Part shown: positions 35,677 to 47,800 of the stretch, piece after piece
Position numbering within the stretch: position 1 is the stretch's first letter
How the letters are laid out: the number at the start of each line of letters is the position of its first letter
Source of the DNA: Niebla homalea
Lineage: Eukaryota; Ascomycota; Lecanoromycetes; Lecanorales; Ramalinaceae
Direction of reading: 5' to 3'
Length of the DNA: 64,000 nucleotides
Assembly (NCBI GenBank): GCA_019925105.1
Contig: JAHGAU010000033.1
Location: forward strand, 310,001 to 374,000
Made by a program: the position numbers and the translations under genes
Notes under the pieces: model-generated
The model's database searches: none
What the model was told of the DNA's origin: nothing
The model's input: the letters and a program-made list of their open reading frames with translations, nothing else

Positions 35677-37164
35677 CTCTTTACCTTTATAGCGGTTAAT
35701 AATTAAAATTTAAAATAAATAAACGTTAAAATAACGTTTTTTTACGGTCTTATTAAGGAAAAAGTATACGTAAAATAATTAAAAGGATAAGAAAAAACCG
35801 GTAAAAACGGTAAAAAGCTTTATTATAAGTTTAAAAAGGGCTTATATAGATTAAAGTAATTATTACGGCTATAATATAATCGTTTCTAGGAATTTATAGC
35901 TATATAGGGTTTTAAATTTATCCATACGGATACGGATTATTACGTATTTTTTTACCTTAAAACCGGTACGATCGTAACTATATATATAGATAACGTCCTA
36001 ATAACTGGTCCGTTTATGTAAGGGATTTAAGACTTAAAGACCGTACTTAACCAGGAATTCCGTATATTTAATTTAAGTTTAATAAGCTATTATTTAAATA
36101 TTATTATTACTTAAAACCGATAAAATTAAACGATCCGTCTTAATTAAAAAGTTTATATTAAAAAGGTAATATAAGATTATGGTTAATAAGAAATTTACCC
36201 AATATATATACTTATATAAGTTGATTTTAAGCCGGAATTATTATTTAAGGGTTATTAAGTAAAGCCGGAGTTTAAATAATAATATTAATCGGCCGTAAGT
36301 TTATTAATATATATTATACTTAATATATAACCGGACATAACTTATATAATAATAGTTATTAACTGGTATTCTGTAAATCCGTTTTATTAATACTAACTAT
36401 ATATAAGGTAAATTATATATTATTTACGGATTATTATATACTTTTAATTGGTATATAAGGGTAAGCTTAGGGCTTTTAGTAAATATATTAACTCTAATTT
36501 TGCGGCCGACTTTACCCGTAAGTTAACTTTAAACTACCTTTTTAACGTAAAGAATATACCGATTTATTAATTTTTAAAAAGGTAATTAACTATAACGTTA
36601 TCTATTTATAAAGCTGAGTATACGGGATAAACGTAAATTATTAAGGAAACAATCTGGTTAAAAAACCTATTAAAATAAATATAACCCGATAAATCTAAAT
36701 ATATACTTATTATTATAATTTATAATAATAATTAAGGGGCTATCGTACTAGCCAAAAACCCGGTATATTACGTAAGGATAAAATATATAAATATCTAATT
36801 ATGTTAATTACGGGAATAATTTAAGGTTAATATTATTAATCTTAAGTATATTTATATTACGGAGCAGGTAGTTAATAAATTAATAAAGGCTTTACTTATT
36901 AAGATCTTTATACAGTTTAAACGGGCGTTAAGCCTTAAGGAGCTATTATATCGATAGTTTAAGGACCGTATGCTTACCGACGGCGGACTTAATAATAAGC
37001 CGGGTGATAAGTAATAAATGGGTGGTAACTATACAGGGGAGCTAGCCACTTAATAACCAGGGGAGCTACTTAGTAAATACGGTAACTGGACTTTTATATA
37101 AAAGGATATAACGTTAAGGTTATAAAGGAGCTATTTAATAAGTAAGATTTACGGGCTATATATA
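35677..37164 (+). pseudogene. Copia-A2 RT and RNase H, fourth segment
   Basis: Collinear with A1 about 10950-12407. RT begins at about 35700, and the Copia catalytic box lies near 35985-35995 (YIDN). RNase H follows from about 36250 to 36970. A2 and A1 differ mainly by transitions. Frames are broken. The polypurine tract follows at 37165-37179. Confidence 0.82.
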
Positions 37165-37179
37165 AAGTTTAAAGGGGAG
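37165..37179 (+). promoter_or_regulatory. Polypurine tract, Copia-A2
   Basis: AAGTTTAAAGGGGAG, identical to A1, directly upstream of the 3' LTR. Confidence 0.85.
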
Positions 37180-37341
37180 TATTGAATATATAGGATTGCC
37201 ATTTGGGAGATTACGTAACGCGGATCAGATTAAATAAGGCGGACGTATTAAACCCAAGTGGGATAACGGCATATGGCCTTATATATAGTCTCACTTTATA
37301 CATAGTAATAATTAAGCAACTTACACCTCTTAACTTCAACA
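37180..37341 (+). repeat. Copia-A2 3' LTR
   Basis: This 162-bp LTR starts tattgaata and ends cttcaaca, followed by the target duplication tatcc. Less mutated than the element body. An open frame over it (37203-37400) is not a gene. Confidence 0.95.
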
Positions 37342-37346
37342 TATCC

Positions 37347-37869
37347 CGTTACTTTATGTCAATCTTTCAGGGCTTTTTAATTTACGGTAATAATATATAG
37401 GCTAATATTAACCTTAAAGAAATAAAAAGCTGTTAAGAAGAGTTTTATAAAAATACCGTTACGGTTAATAAATGTACTTAAATCTTCTGGGTTATTGCTT
37501 TATTTAAAGGGATAATTGCCTTACTATAGTTCTCTAGGGTTAATAAGATTAAAGGTATTATTGGCGATAAAAAGGACATTATAAATAATCAAATTATAAA
37601 CGCCCTTATTAAATTAATATAGGATTATAACGACTTTAATATAAATAATACTTTCCCCCCCGGAAAAGCCTTTAATAAGAGTAAGTTCAAGGAAGAACTC
37701 TTTATAGAAAAATATACGGCTATTATTAACGATATAATTTATATAATTAATATTAAAGATATAAGTAATAAGAATAAATACGTTTATAATTAAATATACC
37801 TAGTAATCCCGGTTAATAACAGGTAATAAAGCCAATATAATAACGGCAATATATATAAAGGTTAAATTT
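37347..37869 (+). other. Unclassified relic with short open frame
   Basis: This is mutated sequence between A2 and a minus-strand LINE. A plus-strand frame from about 37557 is open apart from one TAG until 37788 (KDIINNQIINALIKLI, then TFPPGKAFNKSKFKEE and IIYIINIKDISNKNKYVYN). I do not recognise the protein. It may be part of the element into which A2 inserted. Confidence 0.4.
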
Positions 37870-39395
37870 GATTGATTGATTGATTGATTTATACCACGGA
37901 TCTAGCTAAGTTAATTCCGGCGTTCCTTACTAGTCGGCCATTAAACCTTATTAATAACCGTAAAAACCTGATATCTATAAACGTTAAGATTAAAAACCGG
38001 TATCTATTTAGCCTCTATCCTTATCTTAAAGGATAAAGAGTATTTACGGCCGTTTAAAGAATAATAATTTATTTACATACTTTTTTAAAGAAAACCCATA
38101 ATATTATAATTAAGTCCTTTTAAGGGTTACCCTTAAACCTATTATTTTTCTATTTGTTTATAAGTCCACTTTATATTAATATTCTAAGTAATACCGTTAA
38201 ATGCCTTTCTTAATACTTACGTTATTATTATCTTAATTTTTTTAAACCAATATCGTATCTTTTTAACTATAAAAAATGTTCTTTAATTTATATAATTACT
38301 GTAACCGGCACTTATTTCTCCTTTTCCTTTTTAACCGGTAACGGGTCTTCTTTATATGGTCGTTAACGATTTTACCTATTTATTTTATTAATAAAATAAA
38401 AATAAAATAATAAACCTATAAGTATTATAAACCTTACGCCCGCCCGGATACCTTATTTCGTAAAAAGTATTTTACGGTAATTACTTATTTTAACCTTTTT
38501 AATTAATCCCGTTTTGAGCTCCGTAAATAGCGGATATAAAATAAATACATAACCCGCGTTTTTTTAATTCATATTTATAACCGGTATTTATTCAGTTATT
38601 AATATATATAATAAAAAAGAAATAAACTAAATTATTCTTATCCGTCCGGAGTTACATTATTAACGTGTTATTACCCTTCCTTATAATCCCGTAATAACAA
38701 AGGTATTTATCGGTAATTTCCTTATTGTTTAAGGTTAAATATTGCCGCCCCTAAGGGATTAATCCTTTATACCCGTATTAACGCTCGGTTTATCATATTA
38801 TAATTTATTTAATAACTACCGTTACTTTCATCCTTATAATTCCTTTAACTTGCGCTTCCTTTACGTTAAGTAAAAGCTTATATATATTTATATAATTTTT
38901 TTAATAAGGGATAAATGTTTATTTTTTATTTTTTTTCGTTTAGGATTTCTTAAGGTTTATACGGATTTATTCGTTCCTTATTATTATAACCGGGTCCGTA
39001 TATTTTTTAAGTTTGACTTAAGCAATTACTTAATTAATAATATAAAAACTTTAAACTTTAATATTAAAACGGGGGTAATTTTATATACGTTATTAATTAC
39101 TTTTAAGTATTAATTCTAAACCTTTTATAATTATTAAATAAGCTTTTTCCTATATTTAAGGGTCCCTTTAAGCGTATATTAAATAGTTTTTACGTACGTT
39201 ATAACCAGCTTTATTATTATTTAATAAATAATTTTAATCTTTTATAAAATAACTGTTTACGTTAACGTTATAAGGTAAATAAAACCTTTTTCTTATGAAA
39301 TTATTCTCCTCAGGACCTTTTTTATATAATCTTTTTAATCTAATTTCTTATTAACTTCCGGTTTTATTATAACCCGACTTAAATCCATTATAACT
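37870..39395 (-). mobile_element. LINE5, 5'-truncated Tad-like LINE (minus)
   Basis: The left end starts with a reversed tail (gattgattgattgattgattta, 37870-37891) and the conserved LINE 3' end (aattccggcgttcctta). It runs rightwards for about 1.5 kb, matching the C-terminal part of ORF2 in LINE6, and stops near 39395. A matching target duplication is not evident, so the right edge may have been cut by later events. Confidence 0.85.
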
Positions 39396-39599
39396 TGTTA
39401 TGTGCATACATAGCATGGGGGATACGCGGGAGCATTCATAGGTGTAGGATACTCTTGTATGTAGAGGACAGATGATCCTTAGGATCCCATCTATATTTAG
39501 GTAGAATTATTATTTATATATTATTACACTTTTTAATCTATATACTAATAAATAATAAGAATAGTTACTTATATTAATATTATATTAACGTATATTGCA
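39396..39599. other. Low-mutation segment, possible solo LTR
   Basis: The first ~110 bp are rich in CA, TG and G+C, unlike both flanks; the rest is AT-rich with TATA-like runs. It begins TGTTATG and a TGCA end can be placed at 39599, a form that would suit a solo LTR, but I see no clear 5-bp target duplication. It includes the short palindrome GATCCTTAGGATC near 39475. Confidence 0.35.
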
Positions 39600-39628
39600 A
39601 GATCCGTTAATACGAATTAAAGTATTAA

Positions 39629-39778
39629 TGTCAGGGTACTGGAGTAGGTAGGTCCTAGTAGCTATGGTGGTGTCTATGGTACAGGGTGCACCCATCATAT
39701 GAGTGTTAGTGCCAAGGAGCTAGTACTCATGGGGCAAGTAGGCCGAGCCTGGCAGCAAGGCCTGCTGGAACCATGACA
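39629..39778. mobile_element. 150-bp unmutated element with TSD
   Basis: It starts TGTCAGGGT and ends ACCATGACA, giving imperfect 9-bp terminal inverted repeats, and is bounded by a perfect 5-bp duplication attaa (39624-39628 and 39779-39783). It is G+C-rich with abundant CA and TG, so it arrived after the neighbouring DNA was mutated, or is too short or rare to be recognised. It carries no gene. A solo LTR or a small non-autonomous DNA element would both fit. Confidence 0.75.
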
Positions 39779-39783
39779 ATTAA

Positions 39784-41466
39784 TTCATTAACCGCAGCGG
39801 GGATTTCCTTTATAACGGTATTAAAAATATTTACCTTATATCCTTGAAAATACCGCTTTTAATTCATTTTTAAATATTTTTAAAGAAATATTAAAGACGG
39901 CATTATAAAGAAATAATATATATTATAAGCTTCTTAAGTATTATCAGATTTTAGTATTATTATTTTAGTATATTAATTAAACGTTCTATTAAAATCCGGT
40001 AACTTAATAGTTATAATAATCTTATACTTAATTTCAGAAAAAATCGCTTAAATAGTTAAAAATAATTAACGACCAAGCAACTTAAGAGTTACGCTTACCG
40101 TAGGTAAGTTACTTTAGTTAAAATCTTCTGAAGTTACAGAATGTATTATTTAATTTTTCTTTTAATTTAATTCCTAAAAACTAGATTTTAAATTTTTTAT
40201 TACTTTAACGTAATCTTTTATACTTTAAAAACGCTTTGTTATTGTTATAATTATTAAATAAATCGTTATCGACTTTAATAAAATTAAGCAGGTTTAAATT
40301 ACGTTAATATAATTAAAGTCCTTAAAAACTTATTATTATAAAATTATTATTTTTATTAAATAATTTATTATTATTATAATAGTTACCAGATTTACCGTTT
40401 ATATTAACGTTAATATTATAACGATCCCTTCCGGCTTTGAGTATTAAACCGGAATCCAAGCTTAATAAATTTAATATATTAAATTTAAGTTTATTATATT
40501 AAATAAAAAGTATTTTTATTAAAAAAGTAATTTTTATTTAATTTATTAATCCGTTAAATCGGTTAAAAATAATAAATTTTATTAAAGAATAAATAATATA
40601 ACTATAAAATATAATTTAAGAATTAATTCCCGTTATTATATATAATTAATAGTAAAAGAATTTTAATAATAATTTATTCTTTCGTACTAATAACTTAATA
40701 TAATTAATAAGAAACTTATAGTTAAACCGATTAATAAATTTTAATTTTAATAACGTTAAATTTTGAATCCTTTTTATAAAAATAAGTCCTCTAATATAGC
40801 TCTTATAATTAAGTATTCCGGGAACTATACCTTTTTCTGGGATATATATATATTTTTATCGATTAATTAAAGGATATTATTTAAATAATAAATATATAAT
40901 TATTATAGAATAATTTATAATTATACTTAAGAAATACCGCTTTAAAATAATGTATTATAAAGTTAATAAATACTAAAAAATAACTTATTAAATATGATAA
41001 CGGTTTAATTAAATAAACTTTTTAAGTTATCGTTAATTTTAAATTACCTTAATAAGTTAGCTTAAATATTCTGGTTACCGAAAAGTATATTATAAATAAT
41101 ATTTTTTAAAACCGGGAGCCCCGTAAATTCATATAGATTATTTTACGGGTTATACGTATATTGAATTTTAACAATTTTAAAATTAATTTACGTTAATCCA
41201 TAGCGGGTTAAACTTAGAATTTTAACGGCATCTATAATTATTAAATATAATTATTATTATTAATAATTATTTCAAGTTTATAAATAAATTTAAATATAAT
41301 TAATAAGATTATATTATGAAATATCGTATAACTCTATAAATATATCCGTAAAATCGTAAATAAATACGTTATTTTAAAATAACCGGAATTTTATAAAAAA
41401 TTCAGAACCCGGGTTTTTTTTATAATTATTAATGTTATCCTTTTAAACGTATAAATAAAATAAAGC
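39784..41466. other. Unclassified mutated relic
   Basis: About 1.7 kb of strongly AT-rich sequence with the RIP signature. Both strands give patchy frames with TAA stops, and I could not assign either to a known domain. Target-duplication logic for LINE6 and LINE3 suggests it was once contiguous with 56552 onwards, so it may be the continuation of the minus-strand element there. Confidence 0.4.
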
Positions 41467-41476
41467 TTATAATATT

Positions 41477-44400
41477 GATTGATTAATTGATTTATATTAC
41501 GGATCTAGCTAAGCTAATTCCGGCGTTCCTTAATACGCGGTTTTTTGGCCTTATTAATAACCGTAAAAACCTGAAACTTATAACGTTAGGGTAAAAACCG
41601 GTATTTATTAGGCTTTTACCCTTTATCCCTTAAGGTAAAGGATATTAACGGCCGTTTAAAAAGTAGTAATTTATTCGTATACTTCCTATATTTTAACTCC
41701 CTTAAGAAAATCCATAATATTATAACTGTATCCTTATAAAGGCTACTTTTAAGCTCGTTGTTTTTCCGCTCCTTTATATATTTATATTGCCTTAACCTTA
41801 TATAATACCTTTAAATATCCTTATTAATATTTACGTGTTTAATATATATTTTTTTTATATTATTATTATTATTAATTTTTTAAAAGACTTTTAATAAATA
41901 TTTATTATTATATCTTTATGGCTATAGAAAATACTTTCCGGTTCATATAATTAACGTAAGCGGTTTCCGTTTTTCTTTTTCTTTTTTAACCGGTAACGGG
42001 CTTTCTCCGTAAAATCTTTAATAATTTTATTTATTTTTATAGTAAGGTTAAACTATAATAATAATCCGGTAAATACTATAAACTTAACGGTTACTTAAAT
42101 ATTTTATTTTATAAATAATATTTAACGGTAATTATAAGTATTAACTTTTATTATAAGTTTTAATTTAACCTTTATAAATAAGGAATAAAAGATTAAAATA
42201 ATACAACGTTTTATTTTCTTTATTTATATTTATATCCGGCGTTTATCCAACCTCCGGTATATATAATAAATAGGAAGTAAATTAAACCGTTCTTACTTAT
42301 CCGGAGTTTAATCGTTAATACGTTATTACCCTTTTTTATAATATTATAGCGGTAAAGATACTTATTAATTATTTTTTATATTATTAAAAGTTAAATAATA
42401 ATAACTTTAAGGTATAGAGTCCTTATATTTCCGTTAATATTTAGTTTACTTTATTATAACTTATAAGGCGATTATTATAACCTTTAATTTTTAAATCCTT
42501 TTAATCTCGGTTTTTTTTATATTTAACGGGAGTTTATATACGTTTAAATTAACCTCTAGAATACCGGTAAAGTTAACTTTTTTCTTAATTTAATTTTACT
42601 TTATTTTAATAGGAGGAAGGATAAGTATTTTTAATTTATTCTTTTTAACTTAAAGTTTATTAAGATTTTAACGGATCAGCCCGTTTCTTATTATCGTAAT
42701 TATGGCCCGTTTCTTATTATCGTAATTAAGTTTTTAATTTTATTTAAGCGATTATTTAATTTAATAAAACCTTAATTAATAATATAAAAACCTTAAACTT
42801 TAATACCGGGATAAAGGTTACTTTATAAGTACCGTTAATTACTTTTAAATACCGGTTCTGGACTTCCTATAATATTTAAATAGGCTCTTTTTTATATCCC
42901 GGAATACCCTTAAGTATATACCAGATGGCTATAACGTATATTATAGTTAACTTTATTACGGTTTAATAAATAATCTAAGCCTTTTATAATATAACTCTTT
43001 ATATCGATATGGCGAAATAAGTAAAACCTTTTTTTATAAAGTTATTTTCTTTTAAACCTTTCTTATATAGTCCTTTTAATCGAGCTTGTTGTTTACTTAA
43101 AGGTTAAGGACTTTAATATTGGTATCTGGTTTTACCGTAACTTTATTTAAGTTTATTATAGCTATTATATTATATAACTTCGGGCTCTTAATTATATAAA
43201 TAAGCTTATATTTATACGGCGTAAATTAAATATTATAAATTCTTACTTATTAAAAATAAACTTTATAAGCTTATTTTAATTCTAAATAGTTTATATATAT
43301 AAAGGTATTATAGGCTAAAAAGTAAACGTTATTAATAAAGCCTTTAACTTAAACCTTTTATTTTAATTTAATAAACTCCTTGATTAATAAACCGTTAAAG
43401 AATAGGAATAATATAAAAAAAATAAGTAATCCTTAAAGAATCCTTATTATAATAGGCTTTATTAAACTTATCTTTTACCCTAGGTTAATTAATATAATTT
43501 AATCGCTTAAAAAACTTTTCATTTATTTAATTAAAAAGGGTAATATTTCCTTTTTTTTTAAGTTATATAGTAATTTTTATTAATTTATTTTATCGAAAAT
43601 ACTTATAATATTAAAAGAAAAAAACCTATAATATGCTTTTTCCCGTAATTTTATACCGTATATATGCCGTTAATTAATTTTTTAAAAGTTATTTTTACTA
43701 ACCGATTTTTCTTTACTCTTATTTATTAATTAAAGAAAAGTCCGTAATTCTTTATATAATTATTAAGGATCTTTATTATTACCGTTTTTAAGGCTTTCTT
43801 TAACGTATAAAAGAATATAATAAGTCTATAAGACTTTATTTTAAAGTAATCCGGCTTAATAAGCTTCTTAAGGATAATCGTTTTTATTTTTTAAACTTAT
43901 ATAAATAATAATTAACGTTAAAATATACTTAAAAGAGGTAAATAAAAACGCTTTTAAATAATAACCTTATTATTAATAGGAATTTATTGGGAATCCTATT
44001 TAATCTTAAAGCTTTATCCTTTTTTAATTTATTAATCGTTTTAATTATAATATCTTATATTATTACCTTATTTATTAATACGGGGTTAAAGTATATACCG
44101 CTATTAATATCGTTTAAATTAACTTTTAATAAAAAGGAGAAAAATGCTCCTTTAAGGGCCTCAATTTTACCGTTAAAGGTATTAATTAATATATTATTAA
44201 GTTTCTTAAAAAACGGGAATTTAAGGATAAACTTTAATTTCCTATTTTATTCCTTATTATACTTTATTAAGTTTTAAATATTATAAAATAAAACCGTTAA
44301 GTTATATACCGTAGACTAAACGTATATTTATTTAACCTTTTTAATAATCTTTTCCTTTTTTTTATTTTTAAATAACCCTTAATTAATTAAGTATTTCTTA

Positions 44401-44864
44401 ATTTTTATACTTAAAAGCCTGCTTAATTAGCCTTTTTTCTTTTACGATCGCGGTTATATATCCTTTATTTTAATAAGTTTTAACTCTTTAAAAAAAACTT
44501 TATTATCGGAATTATTTTATCGATTACTTTATTTAATACCTTTATTATTTACTTTTTAAAGAGGTTAATCCGGTCTTTATTATTTAATTAAGGGAGGTCC
44601 GTAAACTATATCATTGTTTTTTCCGTTTTTATATAAATTTCTACTTCTTTAATTATTTTCTATGCCCTCCTTACCGGTAATAATGGGATCGTATTAACGG
44701 TTTAATCTAGGGTTATCTATATCAGTATATAATCCGAATTATATTTTAAGTCCTTTTATAATTTATATATTATAACCACGCCGGTAACCTTTTCCGTATT
44801 AAAGGCTAAATTAATCGTCGTTTTAAATTTATAAACTTTTTATATAATAATCCTTTATAATATT
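41477..44864 (-). mobile_element. LINE6, 5'-truncated Tad-like LINE (minus)
   Basis: The left end has the reversed tail gattgattaattgattta (41477-41494) and the conserved 3' end. It runs about 3.4 kb rightwards through the ORF2 C-terminus (about 41650-42400), RT (about 43300-44050) and part of the endonuclease (to about 44860). The duplication ttataatatt occurs at 41467-41476 and 44855-44864, although the right copy resembles LINE sequence itself. A 26-bp tandem duplication lies at 42679-42730. A 96-codon plus-strand open frame at 43987-44277 is antisense to ORF2 and not a gene. Confidence 0.88.
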
Positions 44865-47800
44865 AATAATAGAATTAAGTCAAATGGCGACGAACAAAAG
44901 GACCCCAGAGGTCCAAAACGATGCGTATACGTATAACTCTCGTAATAAAGAAGAAGGTATATTAAGTACGATAAGTAAAAGTAACGTAATAATTAAGAAT
45001 AAGGTAGTAAACGGGTAAGTAACCTATATTAATAGAAACGGCGACGATATATACGGGTAATATAATAATAATAAACCGGATAACGCTTAAAATAAATAAG
45101 GAAATTAAGGTTAATAAAATACGTATATTAAAATATATAAAACGTATAATAATAATACGGAAATAACAAGTAAATAAAAGGGTAAGAAAACCGGTACGGT
45201 ATTAACGGTAAAGGATATAAGCGGAAAAAAAAGGTAAAAAGACCGTAATAAAAGTATTATTAAGGGTATATAAAGGGGAAATAAAATTAATAAGGAGGAT
45301 AAAACCTTAAAGGACTAAAGATAAAAGGCGGAAACGGTACGTCGCCCGGTAAATAAGGGTAAAAAAGCGGTAAAGGAAGTAATAAAGACTTTAAAAGGAC
45401 TCCTTACGGTAAAATAAAAGGATATTACGTTAAAAACTTAATTAATACTATAGATTAAATTAAAAAGTATAAGGGACTTTTATATAAAAATAGGGGTAAA
45501 GCTAGGGGAAACGGAGCGGTTACGGGGCTCTTAAGGGGCGGTAATAAGGGCGTTAATAAAAGGTAAAGACGGTAGCTTAAAATTAAATATATAAGGCGAG
45601 GGTATAAAAACGGCAGCCTTTTAAGTAAAAAAAAATTAAACGATAAAGATAATAAAAAAGGTGCCTATAATAAAAAATAAAGGGATAACGGAAAAAAGGG
45701 CGGCTATATTGAAAAAAACGAAAATAATAATAATCTACCTATTTAATAATAAGGAGAAAAGTATGGTTACAGAAGTAAACCCGTTATAATTAATAAAGGC
45801 TTTTAAGGTAACAATAGAACGACCATTAATAAAATAAATTACTACGGTACGTAAACTATAAAGTAAAGATATCCTCCTTAATATAATATTTTTAAAAATA
45901 AAAAAAGCTTAAAAAAATTTAAGGCTTAAATTAATAAAAAAAAATATAAATTAATTAAGGTTTTAAGGTAATTATTTATCATTATAATAAATAAGATATA
46001 TTTATTACATTATATAAAAGCCGAGAAAAAGGCTATATTAAAGAATATAAAAAAAGAAAATACGGTTTTTTACTTAAGGTTTAAGATCGTTAATTATAAG
46101 CTTCCTCCGGTAATAAAAAGACTTAATTCCTTAAAATATATAAAGAAATACTTTACCGTTATATTAAGTATAACGTTAATAAAGATATATAATAACGTTT
46201 TAAATAAAGGGATTATTAAAAAGGGATTTCTTAAAATAACTTAATTATAAAATAAAACGGCGTATATTTATTAATATTTTAAGTATTAAATTATATATAT
46301 ATTATTATAAAATACCTTAATATTATAAAGTATACGGTTTATATTAAAAGTTATAATATTTATAAGTATATAAAGTTAATAATAAAAAGGCTTATAAAGA
46401 ATACGTTTAAATATATTACCTATAATAAAGAAAAATACTTAATATAAGATTTTAAGTATATAATAAGAATTAAGGAGATTAAACGTAAAAAGATTTAAAT
46501 AACCGCGAAAATCTAACGGTATAATACGTATAAAACTGGTTTAATAAATTATTTAAAGGTAACCTTAAAACGTAAGCTTAATTAATTAAATAGTAAAAAG
46601 TAAATAACGGTAATAAATAGAGTAAAAAAAAGGAAGCGTTTTATAATCTTAATCTTAAAGGTTAATTATCTTATATTTTTAATAATAATTAAGAAGATAT
46701 TAAGTTAAGAAACGCTTAACTTTAATAAGAAGTCCGTAACTTAAATAAATATAAAAGAGGGAACCTTTATAAAGGTTAATATATAATATATTAGTACTTT
46801 TAAGAATAATATAATATAACGTTTATAATAAAAGAATTAAAGTAATAATATTAATATTTAAGTTTAAAAAAATCGAGGATGTTAACGTTATAATAATATA
46901 AAAATTATTATATAGTTTATATATATATTTATTTATTAACTTAAAAAAGGGATTTTATTTAGTTTTTAAGGGGGATAAGATAACCAGAATATATTTCTTT
47001 ATAAATAAACGATTTAATGTAAATAATTAAGATATTACTTATTATAATAGAAACCTTTATATATTCTATATAATAAAAGAAAAAGACTTTAAGAGCGACT
47101 TTAATATTTATAATATATATAACCCGCTGCCGGTTAAAAGAGAAAAACCTTTTATAATATTATTACTTAAAGAAGTCTTAATTACCTTAAGTAAATATAT
47201 ATTACTTAAAGACTTTAACTTATATTATTATATATAAAATAAAAAAGGGCGTATAATAAATTACGTTAAATTAAAGAACTTATTAATAATTATTATTTCA
47301 ATTAATTTTTATTATTAATATTATAAAAGATTATTATATAAGAAAGTTATAAATTTAAAACGATAATTAATTTAACCTTTAATACGGAAAAAGTTATTAA
47401 TATAATTATAATATATAAACTATAAAAGGACTTAAAATATAGCTTAAACTATATATTAATATAAATAATTTTAAATTAAACCGTTAATATAACCTTATTA
47501 TTATCGGTAAGGAAAGCGTAAAAAACGGTTAAGAAAATAAAGGTTTATACGAAAGTAAAAAAAATAGTAAATTAATTCGCAGACCTCCCTTAATTAAATA
47601 ATAAAGACCGGATTAACTTCTTTATAAAGTAAATAATAAAAATATTAAATAAAGTAATTAATAAAATGATTTTAATAATAAAGCCCTTTTAAAAAGTTAA
47701 AAACTTATTAAAATAAAGGATTTATAACTATAACCGTAAAAACGAAAAAGCTGATTAAGTAAACTTTTAAATATAAAAATTAAAAAATACTTAATTAATT

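Larger units (their letters stand above)
12971..37341 (+). mobile_element. Copia-A retrotransposon, copy A2, split by three insertions
   Basis: Two 162-bp LTRs 24.4 kb apart share the target duplication tatcc (12966-12970 and 37342-37346). Removing LINE1, LINE2 and Copia-D, with one copy of each of their target duplications, leaves 6045 bp, in line with the 6015 bp of A1. Its segments are 12971-14028, 19894-21807, 27609-29047 and 35677-37341. LINE1 sits in the gag part, LINE2 just before the integrase catalytic core, and Copia-D between integrase and RT. All coding parts are mutated beyond function. Confidence 0.95.

Noticed and set aside
39784..41466. Copia integrase on the plus strand
   Set aside because: A few residues around 40850-41000 (DNGLIK-like) resemble an integrase block, but neighbouring motifs do not fit and the other strand reads about as well.
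43987..44277. 96-codon plus-strand hydrophobic frame
   Set aside because: Antisense to ORF2 of LINE6; apparent membrane character comes from AT-rich codons.
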